NCBI GenBank assembly: GCA_034336665.1
Contig: JAPFBE010000013.1
Location: forward strand, 17,091,056 to 17,155,055
Direction: 5' to 3'
Source of the DNA: Luscinia megarhynchos
Lineage: Eukaryota; Chordata; Aves; Passeriformes; Turdidae
DNA length: 64,000 nt
The notes under the pieces: model-generated
Database searches by the model: none
Told to the model about the DNA's origin: nothing
The model's input: the letters and a program-made list of their open reading frames with translations, nothing else
Position numbers and translations under genes: made by a program
Shown here: in pieces, positions 39,447 through 52,400 of the stretch
How positions within the stretch are numbered: the first letter of the stretch is position 1
Layout: each line of letters opens with the position of its first letter

Positions 39447-40273
39447 TCACCCAACATCACAGGAAATATTCCATCTAAATTGTATAGATTCAAGTGCTTT
39501 GAAATGAGCCACCAGGGGCTGTGAGCCTAAAGAGAATCTGTGTGCCAAGCCATTTGAGTTTGTGTTTGGTTTTATTTTTCCACTCCTTTTATATTCTTTA
39601 TTATACCTACGTTTAGCTCCTTGAGTCTGTGCTGTGCAGGAAGTGTTTGAAGCAGGGTGAGGCTCACTAGCTGAGTAAGACTGAAAGTCTGTGTGTACAA
39701 GGGGAAGATGAGCTGCAAAAGGCATCAAATTTGTGCCTGGAGTGGAACTTTCTAATGTGAAGATGGCAGGTTTGGTGGGGAACACTGAAAACCTGACTGT
39801 CACACTGCCATCACAGTGAGTGAGGAGACATTTTTCTATTAACTGAGGTGCAGGAGATCTTGAAAATAGTCCCTGCATTTGAAATATATGGAACAATGCT
39901 GACATATCCTGAGTCTAATACTGTACTAAAAATTATTTTAGCACATCTTCCAAAAAATGCAGGAGGATTGGCAGGCCACTGCCAGTCCAGCTCTGCTGGA
40001 AGAGCTGAGGAACTTCCTGAGTATTTTTGTCTAAAACAAACAAGAGGCTTTCCAGGAAGTTCTGAGCAATCACCCAACCTTGTGCATAACTTAACAGCTA
40101 CAGAGAGGAAAAAACCTACCCTGAGATGGAGAGACAAAGATTTAAGTAAACAAGAAAATGCCTGCTGGAGGAAATTAAGAAAGAAGAGATTGAAACGTGC
40201 CACAGGAATTTTAGCAGAGAGCAGCCAATCCAGTGAGACTCGTGAGAGAGCTGCAACGACTGAAATGTCATAA
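39447..40273. other. Zone of overlapping long open frames, probably not coding
   Basis: Three of the longer open frames overlap here: 39447-39905 minus (152 codons), 39811-40203 minus (130 codons) and 39848-40273 plus (141 codons). None shows a domain, signal peptide or repeat pattern I recognise. No strand is favoured, and frames open on both strands at once argue for chance stop-codon scarcity. A 10-bp inverted repeat, GAACTTCCTG at 40010-40019 with CAGGAAGTTC at 40053-40062, lies inside. An exon or decayed gene piece cannot be fully excluded without homology searching. Confidence 0.3.
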
Positions 40274-43200
40274 AGACAACCTCTGGCTGGGGATTTCCTC
40301 TGCAGCCTGCCTTCCCCTCCAGAGCTTGAAGTTCTCTCTTTCCTTATGCAGGCCTCTTGCTGCTTCCCCCAGCTTCTGTCTTTGGAGATGATGGGGCGTC
40401 AATCTTCCCTACATGAGACCACATAACACAGAAGAATGAAGAGCCCCTGCAACCTGCATGCTTTATTTGGGGATCCCATCCCCATCCACAGTAATGAAAT
40501 CAGCTACTGATAGCAAAGCTACTCTGTGGGCAGCTTTTCTACTCAAGCTATGGTTTTTCCAGTTAGGCAATCCTGCTTTTTAGGCTTTGATTCTCCTGCA
40601 CTAGTAAGCTTCAAATGGACTAAAAATAAAGAGCAAGTCAAGAGAAAAGAGGAGATGAAAAGTTGCAGAGGAAATGAGCTTTTTCATGCCTATGAACAGA
40701 TGCTGTGGGAATCTTAACACTGAATATCTCTCCAATTTAATTATAAGTACATTGTCAATTTTTGTTTGTTTTATGTACGTGCATGCACATAAATACATTC
40801 CAACAAGTGTCTGTTCATGTTCTACAGCTCTCTCCTCAGCCCTTAATACTGCCTGTCTTTGCAAATACAAAGATAAAATAGAATTCTCTTCCTGGAAATT
40901 TAAGGAGGGCCACAGACACACACACTGACACACGTAAACCCCCCATTACTGGTCTCTGTTGTTGCTCTATCACAATAGCAACACTGTAGGTTAGGAACAG
41001 TTTTAGGGCCATAGATAGCAGAGCATCTAGTCTTTTCTGAAGCCATCTCTACCACTGTCCCTAAACCATCAATATTTCATTGTAGACATCATGGCTGAAG
41101 CCTTAACTTATGCAATTTATATACCACAGCTCATTGGGTTGCCCTGTAAAAGATTTGTCATGCTTTAGGCTGAATTTGTCTTGTGTGCAAGAGCTCTGAG
41201 CACACACCCTGTCTCTGAGATAACCTTTCATATCAGCACAGCAGTATTTCAGTGGTTCCTCATATCCAACACAATCCATCGAAGGATAAGAACAAAAGAT
41301 GAAAGAAAGAGTGGATTACAAAAAGGAATTTACATAGTATTGTTCTGGTCTTCTTAGAGGTAAGTATTTGTGTTGATGCAGATGTATAAAAATACATTCT
41401 TTAAAGTGGTAAAGACCATCACTGGTTTTTTTCCAGTCTTTAAAATTTTTGTGATAAACTGATTCTGAAGTATACACTGTCCCTGGTTCTAGATTGCCAA
41501 TGAACACAGTTTTTGAGTGGATTTGGGGCCTGCTTTCTTTCAGACTTTTAAAAATAAGATTGCAAACAGGTGGGTGGATGACTTCCCCATCCCCCTCCTT
41601 TTCTGCAGAAGAAAAAATAAACAATGAAGATGGATTATTTCTTTACAGCAAGCACCAAAACACTTGAGACAATAAAAGTTTTATTTCAGACTCCTCACCA
41701 GGACCAATCTTATAATCTGCAAAACATTCAGTCTTGATGTGCTGAGGAGGAGGAAAGGACAACTGTGTGTCAGCATCAATCTTCTCTGTGAAAACACAAA
41801 CCTAATTCTGTGCCCTTTGATTTGGATGGTGATAAACAGTAGAATGACTCAAGACACATTTTTTCCCACAAGAGATTAAAAAAAAAATGGCTGCAGAAAA
41901 CAGTTTCAACTTGTAAGAAAATTAACACCTCAGCAGACACAAGCATTTGCTAAGGTAACACCGGCCTTTCTGTTCCTTCTGTTTCCACAGAAGTATTTCC
42001 AGTTGTATTTGGGTTTCTGCTCACACAAACATCCTCCTTTTGCACAAGTCAGATTCTAGTCAAAAGTATTTTCCTGGGGAGAATAAACTTCAGGGTAGGC
42101 TTGATTTTGATCTTATTAATACTGGTGTAAGAGAATAATCAAATGCAGTAATGTAGCTCCACTGCAAAAGAAGAGAAAGATGTCCAGTCAGACTCTGCCC
42201 CCTAAGTCCTCTGGCTTATGCCACTAATTTGGAAAATTAACAGTTACCAGGTACTCAAGACTATGCCTAAATTTACAAGCAAAGCAACAAGATTTTTAAA
42301 ATTCTTTTTACAGAATCTAAACAAATATAATAAGTTTTTATTATTAATACATTTCTGTACAATACATTCACCATTGATAGGTCAGGTTGGAGAAATTCCA
42401 ATAAAACGGACTGAAAAACAATGCTAAGATAATTACTTTCCTCCTTTTCAGCTCTGTGGTTGGAATACCAACACGTGTGACAGCACAGCAGGAGCAGATT
42501 CTGATCCAACAGCAAATACCTTCCATGAAGCACACAGGAAACAGGAGCTCACTGCATTGACCCAGCATCAGGGGGATTAAAGCTACACTTGGTGTCAGGG
42601 CAGAGCAAGGAACTACTGTTCACAATGTGACCCTGTGCCCCCCCAGCTTCCAGGGCATCTCTACAGGACAATGAGTGTGAGCCAGGGGTACTGTCCTGGT
42701 CCAAGCACCACTGATACACACACCTTCCTTCAGCAAAACCTGCTGCATGGTTGCTCTTGAGAATGGAGACTGCAGCAGTCACTGAAGAACAAGGGCATCA
42801 AAGCTATTGATGGTGCAAAAAACACCTTGAATTTTATCTGGAAATTTCATCATTCAGGGATCATGAAGCATTCCTGTACACTAATCATACACTGCAATAC
42901 CTGTGTTAAGTATAAGGCATGACTATGTCCATTGTACAGGATGAAACCAGACCCACAGAAAAAAAAGGCAACATGCTCAAAAATGGTTATTAATTTTGGA
43001 AATCATGGGGATTAGAAGTATACTAACTGCAAGTCTCTCCATAATTAAAGTACAAGCTGCTTTGATACCTTTTGTTCCTATAGCAGTTTTAAAAGTTCAC
43101 AGCACTTCCAAGAAAAAAGAGAGATTTTTCAGATGTTGAGACCTTCAAAACAAATGAACAGTCTTTGAAGTGTTAACCTTATGACTGCACTAAGAACATG

Positions 43201-46140
43201 TGCTGAGCCACTGACAGAGTGGGAAATGAAATTTCTGGATACTCACTTCTAAGGAAACTAAACAGTTGTCCTTTCCCCTCTTGCCCCCTTTGGTAGGCAT
43301 ATGGATTTTATCTGTCATCTAAGCTGGCCAACCCTACAACCCAGCAGCCAACCTGCAGCCACCAGGCAAACTTTAAGGCCTCATTAGAAACTGGGTGCAT
43401 AGTTTTGTCATCCTGACTTGGTGTGACAGTAAAGAATGCAGATAATAGGCACTACATTGTTTTTTTTCTCAAAAGATAATGTCTCTCAAATATACTTTTA
43501 AAAAGTCCATTCATGGGCAAGGACATGTCTGCAACATAGGCCATGCCCAGAGTCTGCCTTGGCCTTTTCACTCCTATTGCTTTAGACATCCATTTCTATC
43601 CCTATGAACAGGCTATGAATAGGGAAGGAATGCACAGGCTGGTAGACAATCCTCCATAACCCAAGGAAAAATCTGCTCTTAAGTGAAATGCTGCTACAGA
43701 CTGCACCAGGCAAAGCTGACTATTAATTCCTAAAAATGAGCTTGCAGGTCTTACATTTAAGGGACACTTTCACCAGAGCATGAATAGCAAACACAACCTT
43801 TAGCAATAACAAATATGTTCACAGTCCATTAGGAAGGAATGGCCAAAGTTCAATTTTTTTTCAGCTTATGATCAGATTCTTTTTAACTATGCTCATTGTT
43901 AGGGCCAAATTTATTAGGACAGTGTGAGAAATTTGTATAATGAATAATTGCCCCACAAATTATACCTTCATTTGAATGAGTTCAACCCTGATGAAAATGG
44001 ACCTTGAAAACTTTGCTGTATCTTCTGAAAAAATGGTCTGAGACAAAGCTGTATGAAGAAAAATAGGATAGCTGCTAACCCAAGTACAAGCAATGACTTT
44101 GCCTTGGCACAATCTGAGCACACACTGGAAAAGCAAGAGCATGCAAACTAATGCTACCTAAGGGATCACTCCATGCTGGCCAATTGCACAGGGTCAGCTC
44201 CTGAAAAATGTTTCCTATTTTATATTTACCCTGAAAATCAGAATAGAACACAGCTGCACACAAAGACTTTAAATGAAAAATAGTTAGTAAAGGGCCTACC
44301 TCTCCACACTACTTATTTGAAAAGCAAAAAACATTGCTTCTGTAGATCATCTTTTGCCTCTTCTTCATTTCTATTGAGCCTTGGGCCTCAATCTTCAAAG
44401 GCACAGAGTGGTTTCTCCAGGGGCAGTAAATGCCACTATATTAGGGTGAAGCTTTTGGCTAGTGATAAGGGAGGTTTGGCTAAAGGGAAATCCCAGGTGC
44501 AGAGCTACTTTCATCACCCATGGCTCTGCTGGAGGTGAATGTTTGCTGGAGAGTTGTCTGCTGGCATAAGCAGCAGATGGAAAACTCATTTATAGGGGTG
44601 GGAGGAAAGACAACAGTGAAATTAGGTAAAAGTGGTAGCAGACAGCCCTGTCTCTACCATAATGGTCCTGGGTGTAATGGAAAGCACATGGTATGGGAAA
44701 GGATTTGCCCTCCTGCAGAATGCCCTGCAGGCTGCTGGGAATACAAGCAGCAGAGCTGAGAGAGCCCTGTCTGCTCCCTCCATCCTCACAGATGCCACCT
44801 CTGTGTCAGAATCACACACAGCCCACCTGCCATGCCAGGTCCCATGACTTGTGTTCAACAGCCTTTTGTCACTAATTGTCACCAAGCTGTCAGTCCTGAC
44901 AGAGATGAACATTTCCTACCAGCAGCTCCTTACTGTCTTCCCTGTGAGTTTCCCCTGGGTAACCCCTCCTCCAAAACAGATGAAGTTAAATTCAGTTTAA
45001 CAGCTGACAAAAATCACAGCCTGAAGTAGTAAGGCTGCAATGGCACTAAGTAACTGAATAGCAGGATAACATGGTATGATCACATCCTCACATTTCTTGT
45101 TTTTCTTGTGCTGCAAAACTAAAATCTCACCCTACACTTCAAATATCAAACAATGCTCCCACTGCCCTTCACATCCTTCTTATTTCCATGATGCTGGGGA
45201 AAATCTCACTAAAATATCAGAATTTGCTAATTAATTGAAATCTGTTGGCATTTTCTATCTTCTCTGTGTAAACATCAACAACCATACAAGGCTGCAGAAA
45301 ATGAAGATACTCCTACATCCTACTAATCATTTAGATCACAAGCTCTTTCAAAGAGAGCACAGCTTTTGTACAAAGTGCAGCACCCAGCTCAACAGGGTTC
45401 AGATCCAGACACAGACCTCCTGAAAGTCTAAATGAGACTTCATGTAGAATTAAACAAAAGCTGTAAAGAGGGAAAAGAAGCAGGCAACATTTCATCTTTG
45501 TAATAGGCAATATCCCAACGTGAAAGTGCTGCAGTATAACCAAATATATCCTGTTCCATTAAATAAGCACTTAAAAACCAGCAATTTTCAAAGATTTCCA
45601 GACAACTGGGCCTCCATAATTCTGAGGTTAATTTTGTAGATTTTGCTTCTGTGATCCTGGCTGTTTTGCTGCTGGCATACAATACACCATCTGCTTCTCC
45701 AGTTTTAGATGGAATTTCAAAAGCAAAACAAACCAAGAGACAGTAGAGTTTGGATTCTGTACCTGTATTGGACCACAGACCAACCTATTTTTCCTTCCCA
45801 TAGCACTATCCACCTTTAGGACATACTTCATCTCATTAAAAGCATAAAACCAACTCTTTAACCAAAACATGATTGGGGAAGGCATTTGAAGGGTGAGAAA
45901 GATTTAAACATTCTTGGTTCCCTCCTTTTGAATCTCACACCAGGCAGGAGAGGAAACTGAGATACATTTATATATATTATCTGCTCTCAGTACTGTGAAT
46001 AAACTCATTGTAGGTCATTATACACAAAACTGCACAACCCAATTTTGTTGTTTTAAGTATGGAGTTGCAAAGAAGTGTTCAATCACTTCTAAAAGCAAGG
46101 AATTTAAAAGTTCTATTAATTTGGAATAAAAATTTCTTGC
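40274..46140. other. Non-coding stretch, nothing identified
   Basis: No gene or transposable element is recognisable. A 10-bp palindrome GTGCATGCAC lies at about 40780. Two patches, about 42480-42790 and 44500-44900, are GC-richer and hold several mutually overlapping frames of up to 96 codons on both strands, with no motif in any. A short AC-rich stretch (CACAGACACACACACTGACA) lies near 40911-40930. Confidence 0.6.
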
Positions 46141-46228
46141 TTAGCATCAGATCAGGATGACCATTTTACTAAGCATGCTTTGACTTAGCATCAGATCAGG
46201 ATGACCATTTTACTAAGCATGCTTTGAC
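46141..46228 (+). repeat. Perfect 44-bp tandem duplication
   Basis: A 44-base unit is present twice head to tail without a single difference (46141-46184 and 46185-46228). It begins TTAGCATCAGATCAGGATGA and ends AAGCATGCTTTGAC. Each copy contains the 10-base palindrome AAGCATGCTT. Complete identity in otherwise diverged neutral DNA implies a recent duplication, or an assembly or read artefact. Confidence 0.97.
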
Positions 46229-46362
46229 TCCCTTTCCCCAAACAGTGTAAATCTGACACACCATCTCAAAACATCAGAAGCACTTGGACTTATCATCTAC
46301 ATTTAAATACTGGATCAAATCCAGAAACTCCAACAGCAGTTTTAGAGATGTGTGTAGCAATC

Positions 46363-46430
46363 TTCATTTCCCATTACTGGAAACAGAGATGCAATGACGT
46401 TAAGCCCCTCAGTGAAGGTCACCCAGCACA
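46363..46430 (-). mobile_element. MIR/CORE-SINE-like fragment, antisense
   Basis: The + strand reads CATTTCCCATTACTGGAAAC, AGAGATGCAATGACGTTAAG, then GTGAAGGTCACCCAGCAC. This follows the reverse complement of the MIR core in order and spacing: cccattttacagatgaggaaactgaggcacagagaggttaagtgacttgcccaaggtcacacagc. The fit covers about 65 bases and then fades into the CCCCTCCTACACC segment. The MIR family is ancient in amniotes, so heavy divergence is expected. The call is from memory of the consensus. Confidence 0.55.
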
Positions 46431-47043
46431 TTATCTGCATCCCCTCCTACACCTCCTTTTGATCTATCTGGAGCACACATAAACAAGTCTAGGTCATGGT
46501 GCTTGGCCCACTTGAAAATTTGCCTACTACAACACACACTTCAACTGAGGCATTTGGGATCTGAGCCCTTGGTAAGCAGCAAACTCTCCAAACAGGAAGC
46601 CCCAGGGAGGGGGAGTGAAACAACCTAGGCTCTAGTCCAAAGTTCTCAGCCTGCTGCTCACTGATTCATTTAACATCCTGTCACTGCCAGCACCCTTCAG
46701 AACTCACCATTGCTTTCCATGTGTGCCTTTCCTCTGTCACACACAGCCATTGTAGCACCTTCACATTGCAGCACGGAGTGCAAGCTGCTAATAACTCGGC
46801 ACAAACAAATGTCATTACTTCAGATAGGTAGAAAAGACAATAATCTATACCCACATGTGTGGCATGAGCCCATTTTCCTGACACAGCTCCCACTTAGAAG
46901 CTGTGTTCTTTCCACTTTGAGTTTCTCTGACAACAATATTATAAATTCCCAGCCAGGTAAACTATAATAGAGTAGTAACTTGCTGAAATAATTTATTTTT
47001 GCACTGTTAGCTAGCTATAGTAATATCACCTTTCATTGCTTCC

Positions 47044-47080
47044 TTGGTGATGCTTAGGTTGGTATCTAAGGCATCACCAA
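47044..47080. repeat. Hairpin, 14-bp stem with one bulge, 8-base loop
   Basis: TTGGTGATGCTTAG (47044-47057) pairs with CTAAGGCATCACCAA (47066-47080). All 14 bases of the left arm pair, and one C or G in the right arm bulges out. The loop is GTTGGTAT. This is the longest stem I found in the window and it is not AT-driven. Pairing does not extend beyond the arms, so it is shorter than a typical microRNA precursor stem. A foldback transposon remnant or a palindromic ancient repeat are alternatives. Confidence 0.75.
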
Positions 47081-49380
47081 TCCTTTTTGTACTTGGTTTT
47101 GTACCCAGAATGGTCCATATTTGATTGTTATCTAGTCAAGTATGGTTGGAATTTGTAACATCAGTTGTCCAAAGGGACAAAGTTAAAGTAGAAAACTTCA
47201 CAAATCAGTAATTTAGATCAAGGAATACACAAATGACAGTCTAACTAGCTTTGATTTTTTTTCTCTGACTTAAAAAATCTGTAACAAGGGTTAGATGCTC
47301 TGCAAAGGATACAATTATTTTCAGCATCTGACTCAGGAGAATAAACTCAATAAAGCAAGTTTAAAGCCAATACATCACAGATGCCATTAGTTCACAGAAA
47401 CACAGTCATGCAATGACCCTGCTATTATCTGTACACTGAGAACTATTACTATGAAGGTCTGACAGAAGAACATAATAGCAATAACGTACCCATCTGCTGG
47501 GTTTTGTCAATACTAAAATTATTTTCTGGCTATTTTCTTGTCCTCCTTACATACAAAAACCTTTGAAATATGAATATTTTGGCTTTTGAATTCTGTGTAT
47601 GTGTTTTCTGAAACTGAAAAACTAAATTCACAGGGCATTATGTCTCTAGATCCTTGTAAAGCCAGTATTTCTTTTACAGACTGAGTGTCAGAGTGATGCT
47701 GAGAAAATACAAATGTGAACATTAAACACTTCTTCCTGTCATAACTGCCCAATTGAATGAGTTTTGCTACAGATGAGGGAGATGAAACCTTCAAAATTAC
47801 AACTCAGAAGAGGCTACTTCAAGATATTTTCTGAAGGCCTTTAGTGCACTTAAAACCATGCACAAGCCACTCTCCTCATTGTGTTATCTTTTCTGAGGAA
47901 AGGCATCAGTAAGTCCTTGCATTCATTAGGAATCCCCTAGCACTTTACAGTATTTGTTTGTTAACCCCTCAGGATGTTCCAGGGAGAGATTATCATTATT
48001 TATGGTCTAGTTATGGTCTTTCCAAATTTGGTAAATGAATCAAAAATGAGAGAGGATAGCTGGCTGACTGCTACCATTGAAGACCTTTTTGCTTGGGTCA
48101 AAAGATACAAAATAGATGAACCAGTGAAAGAGGGAAGAGGAAGAGTGTTTCTGGTAAATTCAACTACTGAACCTGCAATTAGGGAAGCTCAGCTTCACTG
48201 TCTTATTTGTCTCAAATCTGTCCTCATTTCTATGCACAAATGTCTTTCTCATGCAAACTTAGATACAAGTTTCTCCCAACTCACCCCAACTCTTCTCATG
48301 GCAATATGGTCTCTGATTAATACTTAAATTAGGCTTATTTGGTCACTGAGGCTTTTCTGGATCTTCTTCATACCTGCTATGCTGCCCTACACCTGTACTT
48401 GCCTTCTGCAAATCCATAGTTCCCAAGATACTTCCTTTTCCTTAAACACACACAAGCCATTTTTAAGAATGTTTCCTTTTGTTTTGGTAAGGACTTTTTG
48501 TTTGTTTGTTCTGATTTTGATTCTTTTTAAAGCCTGAGGCTGAAATAAAGGAGGGTCACTCCAGGACAGCCTGTGCCAGCAACACTTGGTGCTCTGGAAT
48601 CACAGGTTATCCCACAATTGAGACTTGAGTCCTTGAATCTTGAGCCTTGTTCTGCCTGTGCTGCTTCCTGGCTTCCATCAGGCAGAGCTCCACTGGGGGT
48701 GTTCAGCCTCCTTGGTTTTGTCACCTGTACCCCCTGTTTGAAGTTTAACACCTGCACCCACAGGCTGAGACCCTAAGCTTGAGGAAAACTGCCAGCACTC
48801 CTGGAAGGCAAGTTTCACTGCCTGACATTTCAGGAGACGGTTTTGAAGGGCAAACCTCTACAAATTACTGTAAGAGAATCCTCAATTCTTCTGTGTCCCT
48901 GTAATTCATAACTCAGCAGAGGAAGCCTGAGAGACACACTGCCTTGTGAGGGGTCTCCTTTTCCCTTACTGATGACCCTGAAGTGGCAGTGTGTCTGCAG
49001 CAAGCTTGTGAGTGGAAATTGTACAGACATGGCATAAATCACCTCAGGTTTTCTAGCAATAACGTGACCCCAAGGCAATGCACTCAGTAAATTAAAAATA
49101 AATTACGTGATGGCCTGATGCAACTTCAGCAGTCCTCATGTCAGACCCAGCCTGAGGGAGGAATGTGCCTTCCAGCTTTTCCATAACAACTCTCCTTCAA
49201 CAATGAGTTCATTACCTACAGATACTGTGTGTTTAGAAGGCATAAAACAAGACCAGCTGATTTCAAAAAACTCTAAAACAGACCTGAAGGTGCACCTCTA
49301 AGGCCTCACTTACACCAGTGCAAAGTACATCACTCTAGGTGACACCACTGCTCAGAGGGGACACAAGGGATGGTACTGAA
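47081..49380. other. Non-coding stretch, nothing identified
   Basis: An open frame at 47974-48327 (+, 117 codons) has no recognisable motif and is not called. T-rich sequence with TTTG repeats sits around 48475-48515, and 48540-48800 is GC-richer. No interspersed element is recognisable. Confidence 0.6.
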
Positions 49381-49448
49381 AAATCTCTCAGGAGTTTGGG
49401 AAGGGCCATATCATGTAAAATCTCTCAGGAGTTTGGGAATGGCCATAT
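49381..49448 (+). repeat. 37-bp tandem duplication, about 1.8 copies
   Basis: AAATCTCTCAGGAGTTTGGG begins at 49381 and again at 49418, a period of 37. The first 31 bases of the unit are repeated with one difference (GAAGGGCC versus GAATGGCC), after which the second copy diverges. One substitution suggests a duplication older than the exact 44-bp one at 46141, though still fairly recent. Confidence 0.92.
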
Positions 49449-52400
49449 TACCTCAGTGAGAGCTCACAAATGAAGAGTGACCCTCCAAAACACTTCCAGT
49501 CATGCTCCCAAATGTGAGTGCTCAGCTCATTTCCATATCTGGTTTCTCAAGCCAAGTGAGAGCTTCCTAAAAAGTAGAGGACAGCTGTAGAACAGATGTG
49601 ATGACTGAGTTCTGGAACTGAGATTTGCATGCAAAGTCTGCCCATAGCACTATTCCTCTTCTCATGCTTGCATCTGGGCAGAAAAAGATCCACAAATCTG
49701 CATCATACACCTACTCATCTTTAGTATGCACATATAAACAAACAGCTGTGTTTTGATTTCACAGAAAACCCAGAAAACAAAGGACTATAAATTCATATGT
49801 TTAGTTTCTTTTTTTTTCCCCTAAGATAGCTGACAGAGCCCCAGAATAATATGTCTGCACCTTCTAATGACTTTTGGCTGGTGTGGTAGTTTATACAAAG
49901 CTGAAAATAAATAAGGCTCAGCTTCCTCTGAATATAGATAGATGTCAGCTCCAATTCTTGTTTATTTATGAAACCTCTCTTAAAAATTATTATGGAAACA
50001 TTTTCAAATGTGCTGCTTCTCTCTTTTTCTAAGCTTTCAGAGGGAAGCTAAGTTTATAGGGATTAGAGTAAAAATACATGCTTTATTTTCTAAAAGTGTC
50101 TAGCTGATGCACACCAGAAAGTGTATTTTCATTTTCCTCATGACAGGTGTAACATATCTTCATACATAAGGCAAAGCAAACACTATTACTTTAAAAATGC
50201 AGCTCACTTATACTGAAAAGCTGAATACTGAAAAATCTATTAATTCTTTCCATTATCTCTATACTCAAGTTGCCACCATAGGTGTAAACTAGGAACTTAT
50301 ACTGTCTCCCTTTTTTTTTTCCTTGAAATGTCAATCTTTTTAAAATTTATTAAACCTCAGAGTGGGAAGGGGTCATACTCTTGGAACACACTCTTCTACT
50401 GAACTAGAACTCTCCTCTTAGCCCAAACTCCATGTCATCTGAAATTTCTTTTCAGAAAATGGAGACCAAAAATGAATGTGCAAAATTTGATATGGTCTCT
50501 TCAGTACAGGGAAAAGTGGCAAAAAGAACATCTTTTCCCTGGTATTGCTTTGTATCTCTACTCTACAATACAGTCAGTATTCAATATTATTTAACTGAAA
50601 ATTCATTCAGTTCAAATAGTAATTTCCCTCTTTCTTTTCTTTCAAGCTGAAGTCTCTGACTTGCTTGCATTTTATATTTGCACCCTTCATCACAGCACCT
50701 AATTTAATTTTGTCCTGTGTTCTTTATATCCTGGCTCTTCAACCTCTCTAGTCCTACCACAGGGCTTTCTTTTGCAGGCCAGCATCTCACACTAAACTCA
50801 CTGACACAAACCAAATATTCTCATTTTCTCCTGTGTCCTGTGCCCACATTGTCAAGGCACTGGTGAAATTCAAGAAGCCCCCCTTCTGGTAAGCAGTAGG
50901 TGTTTAATCCCTTAAAGAAACATTATGACACAGTAGAGAAAAAGATGAGAACCAGTATTGTGGAATGAGATGCACTAGAAGACCATGCTTGCAGTCAGCA
51001 AGAGCATGCACACACCAGGGTAAGTCATTGGGTTTGGCCACTGCCTCATGATGAGAAAATTATTGCAAATGGTCACCAGCTAAGATTTAAATTCCCTGTG
51101 AAAAATATGGAGAAAATTAGCAAATTGTTTCAAATCAGATTTGAAGAACCCATCTCACTTCTGCCCAGTGTTTTAAGAGCAGTTGTATTAAAACTACTAA
51201 AAATAGGCCTTGCACAAGTTGAGTGCAAGAAGATCCCTGTAAGAGGACTTGGGAAATTCCTATCCACAGAACACATGCAAAAAAACCTTATGTTGGCAAT
51301 CACGTCTATGAATCAATTCAATCCAAGTGCTTCTCAGTGGAGGAATCCTTCAAGCCCACGTGTATAAAGCTTTGAAGTAAAACCTACAAATAAAAGTTAC
51401 AGCATCCAAATAGCTAACAGCTCTGTGGTGTCCCCAGCAAGCATGAGCACATACTATTTTTTTTTCCCCCCAGATGGTGTAGTTCTTAGTCTTTGCTAGG
51501 AGCAAAAAGCAATTTTCCACCAGCTGGTCAAATCAGGAGAAAAATCAAGATGGATAAATTTGACTTTCTACACCAGTAGGCTCAAATCAATTCTTACCTT
51601 CCCCATCAACAGTTTTCACAAGTGTTTGAAGGAGGTGAGGGAATGGAGGCCATGAAAACCTATAAGAGGGAGGAAATGGTTTCATAACTTGCAAACTTTA
51701 AGGAGAATTTAAACTGATAAGCAAGTTCTCCTCATTTTCAGGTTGATAAATTTAACTTAGAGTTAGTAAATTTAGGGGGGGGGAGAAAGGCTATCCTTGT
51801 TGAAGGAAAGAAAGTGGGGTTGTGCTGCATTAGATAGTTGGAAGTTTCTTAGACCAAGCAGGCTTTAAACTCATCAGAACACCCAGCCCTGGTCTTCCTC
51901 TCAAGAATGGGCTAGCAAAACACCAGCACTCCACAGTGACTTCAGCTTTCTCCTGAAGGCAACAATGGCTGACACTAGATTTTAGCAGAAAGCAGTTCTG
52001 CAATGAACATTTTGGAGTGAATCTGGTTTTGATCAATATTCTTTTTTGTTTCCTCGCAAGCTATTACCCTTTCTTTTCTGCCTGGCTACATGCTCCAGCA
52101 TCTACCTGTCTCTCATTCCTTCTCTCCACACCCTTTCAAAAAATAAAATAATTTTTCCTCTGTATTTCTATGTCAATATCTTGGTATTGGAATTAGAATC
52201 TGTTACTTTAAGTGCTGGCAAACAAATATTTCCCCAGGGTTGCTCACAGGAGAGCCAGTCCACAGAAAGTTGATACAGCTTGAAAGTTCCACCAGCAGCT
52301 GGACTTCAGGCTGTAACCATGACAAACTTACTGCTTTGTCAGGCCCCTCTCCAGCTCAGCAACAGGACACAAGCATCCCGTTTGAAAACTCTCTCCCTGA

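Noticed and set aside
47974..48327. 117-codon + strand frame
   Set aside because: No recognisable domain and no supporting context.
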